DNA of 64,000 bases from NCBI RefSeq assembly GCF_000350225.1, contig NW_005179126.1, positions 62,001-126,000 on the forward strand, read 5' to 3'. This DNA is from Chondrus crispus. Taxonomy: Eukaryota > Rhodophyta > Florideophyceae > Gigartinales > Gigartinaceae. The notes beneath the pieces were generated by a model. That model was not told the origin of the DNA. It saw nothing but the letters and a program-made list of their open reading frames with translations, and searched no databases. Positions 57,771 through 64,000 of the stretch are shown here, one piece after another (position 1 is the stretch's first letter; each line of letters begins with the position of its first letter). The translations under genes were made by a program, and so were the position numbers.

Positions 57771-59558
57771 TTACTTGGAGCTGGTGTCCTTCTTCGAATC
57801 TGTCTTCGATTTTCGAAGGAGCTTGTATCCGGCAGCGCTGCTCTCGCCGAAAGTACCAAGGAACAAGTCAGTCCCTTCCCAAGCTTGAGGTCTTTTGTCC
57901 CGTTTGTAGTCCTCTGCGACATTAAACAGTACAGTTAGTCGCTGGACGAGGCTCTCCACGGCATCACTGCGGACGGCGAGAGCAGGATGCAGGGAGTCGA
58001 TGGCAATTATCAGATGTTGCCCGGTGCTGGTGATCTCACTCTTTAGAGGGGTATCACCGGAATCATCTGACAATCTGGCCAGAGCACGATTTACACGGTC
58101 CTGTAAGTCACCCCCGTTCCTGGTCCAGTGCAATATCTGCGGACCCGTGACCCTCTCATGAGGTGCAAAAGCAGACGTGACGGGGCGATCCTTGTGGCTG
58201 TATTGCATTTCATACGCCGCCTTACAATCCGAAATGATCAGGGGTGAGTCCGGGTCCTTGTGCTTTCCAATTAGAAGCTGACGTATGACCAATTGCTCCT
58301 GATTAAAAAACCTCTAAAATAATCAATTAATTCTTCTTTTGTCTTGATTTTTAGGCGATGCTGCGACACCACACGAGTGAACGGTAATCCAGTATTGACA
58401 TGCTTCTGCCACGTTCGGGGCAGACGCGCGACCAGCGAGTCATACTCTTCAATCTCAACCACCGAAAGGCCTGTAGGGCGAATGAGCGGCTGTCCGATAG
58501 CGACCCCCATGAATCCGTCACCGTCTGCACCGATCTCTGGATCCGCCTCCACTGCCTCCATATCCGACCCGATCTCCACCGCTCGCTCCGCAACACGGAG
58601 CCTCGAAGCCATATAATCCTGACGCGCCTGTCCTGAGACAGCGCCTGGTGGGACAGCAGGCGCGGCGCCCCCAGGCGATGGGTGACCGGTCTCGCGACGG
58701 TGGTTACGCAAGGCGTCATTTTCCGTCCGTCCTAGTGCCAGCTCTCCAGCACCCTCACACACGCCTTCAACAGCAGCTGCTTCACCAGCAGCTTGCGTTT
58801 GCAACGCGAATGTGGGGGAGTGAATGACGGCGGGAAGGGAAGAATGGAGCTCAAATAGCAGTTGACGTACAACGCCGAAAGGGAAACCGAGATAACAATC
58901 CTCCGGGACTGCGACTAGACGACAAATTCCCATGCAATCTTCTACGTTCAGTCGGCGACAGGCAGAGGTGACAAATTCTTTTCTAAAGGAATGTAGTCGT
59001 TCCGCGAGAGAGAAGCAAGCGAAGCGTTCCTCAAAGCCAGCGAAGGTGCATGCACTAAATCCCAAACGCCACAGCTGTAGAATCCGTTCCTGTAGTTCTT
59101 GCTCGTCCGCCAATTCTGACCAAAAGGTGTCAACGGAACCATCAATCCTGACCCCTGCAGAGTCTAAAGCCTGGCACAATTCCACTTCTTGGGCACTATG
59201 TATGTCACTATCCAGAGATAAAAACCTCCCTACGGACTCAGCGCCTTTGGAGTCAGTCTCGCGACTTTCCCAGACTCGAGAAATGCGCTCGTACCAGGAG
59301 CAATTTGGGCGTGTCTCCATTACGGTAGGCTTTTCGTAGCCACTTGACGAGGCGGGAAACCGGAGGTCCATGATCTGAATTCCATCCGGACGGCAGTGGA
59401 CCAAATCCCTCCTCCGCATCTCTCAAACGGGAGATCAGCAGCACTATTCCGCTGGGAACTGCGGCCACGCACCACGGTGCAAATACCTCCCGCCATCTCA
59501 CAGAGTAGGAATTTGCGAGGAGAGTCTCTGGGGTCACTGCATTTAGGATGGTTTCCAT
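57771..59558 (-). pseudogene. gag: Gag-like ORF of the DIRS-like element, two frame changes
   Basis: From the ATG at 59,556-59,558 the protein reads ETILNAVTPETLLANSYSVR, changes frame near 59,270 into ETDSKGAESVGRFLSLDSD, and continues as a helical region (ERILQLWRLGFSACTFAGFE, RLNVEDCMGICRLV) and a polar middle part. It changes frame again near 58,300 at a T-run. The last ~170 residues (QLLIGKHKDPDSP, HLIIAIDSLHPALAVRSDAV) end at 57,771. No zinc knuckle is visible. I call it gag by position; sequence similarity is not evident. Confidence 0.5.
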
Positions 59559-59967
59559 GGTGAGGTGCGTTGCGTGAAAACTAAACAAGGAACTCTACCT
59601 CGGAGTCAAACGTCAAGTGACAGCGAAGACAACTCGTCTAAGTACTCTTCTATCTCGGTCACTAATTCCACTAGAAACCCCTTAGAGCATCTCCACCGGC
59701 GGAGCCTAAATCCTAAAATCGCCTGCCACATGTTTTACGTTTACTGGTCAGCCTAAATTCAATTTTTTGGGGCGATTCCCAAACGTTTTCTGCTCCACTG
59801 GTGATTGCTCATTTAGGAACACGCGATGCTTGCATCGCCAGAATAGTACCAACACGTGTGGTACACCTCACACGTGTTGTTGTGTCAAACAACCCAAAGA
59901 GAGAGGTCGGTATTTCTGATCGCGCTACCGCAGTGCAATTTCAGCTCCGTGTTGAAGCTAGACTCAA

Positions 59968-61290
59968 ATGTCGTCGTCGGGGAGTGAGGAGGAAGTCTTT
60001 ATCGCCAGGGCAGTCGCGACGTCTGCAGCGATCGCTAATCAACTTCTCGCACGATCGCAGGAACGAAAACATGGTGGATCCCTGCCCGGAAAAGCTCCAA
60101 ACAGAAATGAGCTTCGACACCGCATAGCAGTTCAAATCGACCGAAACTACTTTTGTAGATTCACACAAGGCGTGCCTTTTTTTTCAGATGCGGAATTTTA
60201 ACGCCGCTTTAGAATGTCACGAGCCGTGTACGAAGAAGTTAGAGATGCGGTCTTGCAAGCAGACGACTACTTCGTTCAAAGCCGAGATGCCACTGGCAGG
60301 TTGGGAGCTACCTTAGACCAAAAGATCATGTCAGCGCTTCGACAGCTTACGTGTGGAATATCCGCAGACGCTGTGACTGAAATAGTCGGGCTAATGGAGT
60401 CCAGCAACGCTGTATGCCTTAAGCGTTTCTGCGAGGCTATAGTTGATACATATGATGCAGAATGGTTGCGGTCACCGGATGAGCATGAGATTCAGGAGAT
60501 TGAGGCTGCTTACAAGACACTGGGATTCCCAGGATGTCTTGACTGTCTCGACTGCGCCTCCTGGGAATGGGACAAGTGTCCGGTCGGATGGCAAGGAATG
60601 TACAAGGGAAAAGATAAGAAACCGGTCTGTCGGATGGAGGTAATATGTGATGACCGTTTGTATATTTGGCATGTCATGTTTGGGAGTCCGGGTTCTAAAA
60701 ATGATATCAACATTATGCACCAAAGTCCATTGTTCAACTCTATCAGGACAGGGGCATGGCCCCCGATCAGACCCGAGACAGAGGTAGCTGGGATGAAACT
60801 GGATTGGTATTATTACTTTACAGATGGGATTTACCCGCAGTATAGAATCCTTATGTCATCAATAAGTGAGCCAGTCACGAAGAAGGAGAAGCTATATTCT
60901 TCATACCAGGAGGGAACACGTAAGGCAGTCGAAAGAGTTTTCGGGGTTCTTTTTCAACGCTTTCGATTACTGTACCAACCCTCAAGACTTTGGTACAAAG
61001 AAGATATGAACTCGATCGTGAGAGCGTGCTGTATTTTACACAATAACATTGTCAAGAGTAGACTTCATACGTACAACGGAACGGCAGCTTTGAGGTTTAC
61101 AGATGAGGAGACTACTCTTCCAAGTGATATTCAAATTGTATCAACAGGAGAAGGAACTTATGAGCAGGCAACGTTCTGGCGCAAATACATTGATCCCATT
61201 GAGAAAACTACAGAGCATGTGAAACTGAAGAATGCGCTCGCTGAGCACATATGGAATCAAGATGGAGACGAAAGTGATTCAAGTCAGTGA
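59968..61290 (+). pseudogene. Harbinger DDE transposase with one in-frame stop
   Basis: ATG at 59,968. An acidic N-terminus leads to a TAA at 60,199-60,201, after which the same frame goes on RRFRMSRAVYEEV, the usual FRMS motif of the family, so the stop cuts one gene. From the internal ATG at 60,214 (358 residues): the DDE triad is CLDCASWEWDKCP (D113), YFTDGIYPQY (D204) and AVERVFGVLF (E240), with the DDE_Tnp_4 spacing. The C-terminus ends in an acidic tail. The internal ATG could still give a product lacking ~80 residues. Confidence 0.8.
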
Positions 61291-61374
61291 ATTAGTTGCT
61301 GCACTCTGACGTATGTTGTAATTTCTCAATCGCCCGTCTAGGTAAAGTACTGCGCACATGTCTCATTATTCCGC

Positions 61375-62708
61375 CTACACAATCTCACTATCGTACTCCC
61401 GAGGCGGTTGGGTGAGCATGTCAGAAAGGCTAAGACCACGTGGGCCAACATGGTTGGGGAATTCAGCCTCAGAATCTTCGTCGTCAGTCATACTCTTTCC
61501 ATTGCTTTCCACCCTCGCCCTTTTGGTAGTCTGGCCTGACCTCTCTGCGGGCCCAGCTTCATGATCTGAAGTTTGTCCATTTATGGTTGGGGCTGACGCC
61601 GGGGCTGACGTCTCGATATTATCGGGACTCGCTGCCTCTGACCGCTGCTCATTGACATCACGATTGGGAGGTATATCACGAGAGGCATCTCGAGATGACG
61701 AGCCACGGAGCTTATTACTGCAGGTTCCTGCTATGCCCTGGGCATTATATCCCTCATTATCTGCTTCATTAATTGACATTAAAAGCCGTTTGCGCAGCAG
61801 TCGCTTACCCATCATCCGTTCCTCGTCAGTTGCATCAGAATCCTTCGCAAAAAGTAGAGATTCAGCCATATTCCAGTCCAACCTCCTCTTTGCAATTAAC
61901 AGTTCGCGCTCCTTGGTTGTCGCTTTGCGCTCCTGGGCGGCACTGTAAATTTCATTGAAGTTTTCTACGGACTGTGCCATCCTACTTGCACTTGATTCCA
62001 GGGAACGTTTCCCATTCGCTTCCTTTTGCTTGATCCTCTTAGCGGCCTTCCTCCCAATAGGACGTTTTTCAAGCCTCTCGACAGCAGCTGTATCAATACA
62101 AGAATCCGTTTGAATGCCGGACTCATCCGCCTCCCCATCTCCTGGACTCTGATTTGCAGGCGTTCCAACATCTCTATACTCCGTAACGCCTCTACTTTCC
62201 AACATACTGGTGTGGGAGGATAAAAAGTCATAACAACTCTTGTATGGGAACGGTCTGCCGATTCTGTATTTTGGGTTACGGATAATGTCATACACATGAG
62301 ACGTGAGATCTCTGTCGTTATAAACAGCAACCACACATCTCTCGACCTCAGCCGTTCCTGGCGCCCCAGTCAGGCTCATAGAGTTGATTCTTTTCACGGC
62401 GTCATGGTAAGCAGTACAGAGTGATCTAACTTTGCTCCACATCTTTAAACAAGACTCTCGCGTACGCACGTTCCAACGACGTTTATCCAGCGGTCCTCCA
62501 TTTCGACAACCGGAGCAGGCAAGCGGCGGCCTATTATTGTCCTTCAGGAACTCCTCCCTTATTTTCTTGCTGTATACCGCTGACTTCATCCCTGCGCCGT
62601 AAATAGGCGAGCCTCCGGCCACGAAAGCTGCCTTACAAAGGGCCAAAGCTCCTCATCCGACCACGATAGACCCTTTCCCTTAGCATTCGCAGGTGAACGG
62701 GTGGACAT
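61375..62708 (-). CDS. Harbinger Myb/SANT-like partner protein, one frameshift
   Basis: ATG at 62,706-62,708 begins MSTRSPANAKGKGLSWSDEE, the start of a Myb/SANT helix. At about 62,645 a -1 shift is needed to continue ALCKAAFVAGGSPIYGAGMK, KIREEFLKDNN, ... WSKVRSLCTAYHDAV. The rest includes a lysine-rich segment (RKAAKRIKQKEANGKR) and heptads (RRLDWNMAESLLFAKDSDAT), ending at 61,375. By family analogy it binds the TIRs and imports the transposase. The 423 codons after the shift are clean. Confidence 0.65.
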
Positions 62709-63171
62709 GTTGTGTCTCAAGAGGTGTATTCGAGCTTTATTCCAATAAAAGATGGGAAAGATTGTGGGTTCATGCGCCGAGGGGATGAGTCTTGAGTTTC
62801 GATGCCGTCTGTCGAGAACGTCGGCGAAAGAAATAAAGTATAGCGAGCGCAGTGCTGCAGCTTCTCTCGAAAGTTTTCTACTTGCAGTGATCGGACACAG
62901 AACTCGTGATCCACGAAGTCGACAAAGTCGGCTGATGTCGACCTATTTTAAATTTGTTTTATTGAAGCAAGAAATAGCCCCCAACGGTTAGGTTTGGGTG
63001 TCATGGTAGCCCAAAGTTTTCCATTTTAGGTCTGGAATTGGACCAAACAAAACATTTGGGAGCGCACCCCGCCACCCAGTGGGTTTGGTCCGTGCCGGTG
63101 GAGATTAAAAACACCAGGTGGCCCCCAAAAAAAATCGTTTTACGTTTTAGGTGGCATGGGTGGAGATGTTG

Positions 63172-63588
63172 AACCGGGTAACCACTGTAGCCTCCTCCGT
63201 GGGCTGCCACGGTGCCTTCGGCTCACTTTGCCACTTGTCAGAAACCTATTCGAAGAATTCCCATTGGGTTTTTGAGGAAAAACCCCACTGATTGTGTCCA
63301 ATTTCGTATTTCGGCTACTGATTAGACAGTTTTGACATAATTCCCGTACTCGGAGTGTCAGAAAAGCGATGTCGCCTACTGACTCAACGATTCAACACTT
63401 TTTTCCCCTTTCGCCAACTGATCGTGAAATCTCCCATAATTTATTTACTTTTGGCAGATTTTGCCAATGTTCGAATGTATGGTCACGTGTTCGAACATGT
63501 GGGCATGCTGTACGATAGCCACCTGGACACGTTTAGCCACACCACACCACAGTACTTAAGCCCGTCGTCGCCCCCTCCAGTAAACTGA
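63172..63588. other. Non-coding; MULE-type repeats in reverse, then an element leader
   Basis: CCCCACTGATTG, GGCTACTGATTAG, GCCTACTGACTC and GCCAACTGATCG (63,285-63,430) are reverse-oriented relatives of the ATCAGTAGGG motifs at 49.7 and 53.5 kb, so another end of that MULE family may lie here. After 63,440 the sequence becomes LTR- or leader-like, with TTCGAACATGTG motifs. Confidence 0.4.
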
Positions 63589-64000
63589 GTGGGCATCATC
63601 GCCCTTGATCACAGGTTATGGACCCTTTACGCTAAACTCCCTCGCCTTTCTCTTCTCGCTCTACGCCGGCGCCTCGCCGATCTCCTCAACCGGCACCTTG
63701 CCGTCACCCTCCGGCGATTCGCCGATACTTCCCCCACCATCGATCCTCCTTCCTCCCGTTCCGACCGCGCCCAGCGCCGAGCCCAACTTCGCCTTGTTGC
63801 TGATCGCGAGGACGAACTTCGCACCCTCCCTGAAGACCTTTTCGCTCAAGTCCTTCTTGAATCCCCAGCTATGAACCCTCTCCCAACCGCGGCATCCACC
63901 GCGGCCCCAAACTCCTCCACCGATCCTGCCCGACTGTCCGTAGTCCCGCTCACATTTGACAACTACGACCTATGGTTCGAAAATCTCAACCTCCTCTGTT
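63589..64000 (+). CDS. gag: Ty1/copia-like gag, N-terminal part (runs off the window)
   Basis: The frame is open from 63,589 to the window edge; the first in-frame ATG is at 63,871. The upstream part is arginine/leucine-rich (RLSLLALRRRLADLLNRHLA, RRAQLRLVADREDELRTL). Near the edge it has LTFDNYDLWFENLNLL, the L-x-x-x-N-Y-x-x-W motif that opens copia-type gag domains. Whether translation starts upstream of the ATG is unclear. The rest of the element lies outside. Confidence 0.5.
   Translation, partial: MGIIALDHRLWTLYAKLPRLSLLALRRRLADLLNRHLAVTLRRFADTSPTIDPPSSRSDRAQRRAQLRLVADREDELRTLPEDLFAQVLLESPAMNPLPTAASTAAPNSSTDPARLSVVPLTFDNYDLWFENLNLLC

Larger units (their letters stand above)
53821..59558 (-). 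mobile_element. DIRS-like (tyrosine-recombinase) retrotransposon
   Basis: On the minus strand it has a gag-like ORF (59,558-57,771), an RT/RNase H ORF (57,473-54,725) and a tyrosine recombinase ORF overlapping its end (54,777-53,821). It has no DDE integrase and no methyltransferase domain. Overlapping RT and YR ORFs are typical of DIRS/Ngaro elements. The terminal or split repeats were not found. A solo LTR of the outer Ty3 family interrupts the RT ORF. Confidence 0.8.
59685..63171 (+). mobile_element. PIF/Harbinger element 2, nearly complete
   Basis: The left TIR GAGCATCTCCACC begins after TTA (59,682-59,684). The right end reads GGTGGAGATGTTG at 63,159-63,171, a diverged copy. Inside lie a plus-strand DDE transposase and a convergent minus-strand Myb-like gene, the standard two-gene layout. 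The left TIR shares its first 12 bases with the TIRs at 46,486 and 46,482. The right target trinucleotide is no longer a clean TTA/TAA. Confidence 0.75.

Noticed and set aside
1..64000. tRNA, rRNA, CRISPR array, bacterial operon signals
   Set aside because: None could be recognised by reading; the window is eukaryotic and transposon-dominated.

Overview
This is a eukaryotic nuclear window made almost entirely of mobile elements and gene remnants. Coding regions are long, intronless and GC-balanced. The elements are Ty3/gypsy LTR elements with chromodomains, a tyrosine-recombinase (DIRS-like) element, PIF/Harbinger, MULE and pogo-like DNA transposons, and a Ty1/copia start. This mix fits a repeat-rich florideophyte red alga such as Chondrus, but that is inference. 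I saw no rRNA, tRNA, CRISPR array or operon-type bacterial gene cluster.

Region 1 (1-13,350) holds isolated, partly broken genes, mostly on the minus strand: an NT-C2 plus coiled-coil protein, a beta-class DNA methyltransferase with an upstream ORF that looks ParB-like (perhaps one gene split at a nine-base C/G run), a DUF7869-type transposase-like gene, a WD40 pseudogene and several unknown fragments. Inverted ~255 bp LTR-like copies sit at 599-856 and 13,088-13,347. Region 2 (13,350-18,480) is a decayed minus-strand Ty3/gypsy element, a pogo fragment and an LTR piece. Region 3 (19,215-21,720) is a convergent pair of unknown ORFs.

Region 4 (22,351-44,281) is the centrepiece. A minus-strand Ty3/gypsy chromovirus (LTR, primer site, gag, protease, RT, RNase H, integrase, chromodomain) is split in its pol gene by a complete 13,930 bp plus-strand Ty3/gypsy element at 26,014-39,943. 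The inner element has near-identical 939/938 bp LTRs, a 5 bp duplication TCGGT, gag, a 1,563-codon pol with chromodomain and, between pol and the 3' LTR, about 5 kb of extra DNA. That extra DNA carries a sense NB-ARC-type ATPase ORF and a long antisense ORF of unknown function.

Region 5 (44,282-49,670) has a 5'-truncated Harbinger element abutting a second TIR of the same family, an eIF2B-gamma-like gene fragment and a broken pogo transposase. Region 6 (49,670-53,600) is a MULE whose transposase begins with a DnaJ J-domain; a solo LTR with duplication CGTAC interrupts it. Region 7 (53,821-59,558) is a DIRS-like element (gag, RT/RNase H, tyrosine recombinase) with a solo LTR (duplication CATAG) in its RT gene. 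Region 8 (59,685-63,171) is a nearly complete Harbinger element (DDE transposase plus Myb-like partner). The window ends inside a Ty1/copia-like gag.

The nested insertions give a relative history: the inner Ty3 element and the two solo LTRs are the youngest events. Many coding regions carry single-base frame breaks. I cannot tell from sequence alone whether these are decay or assembly errors.
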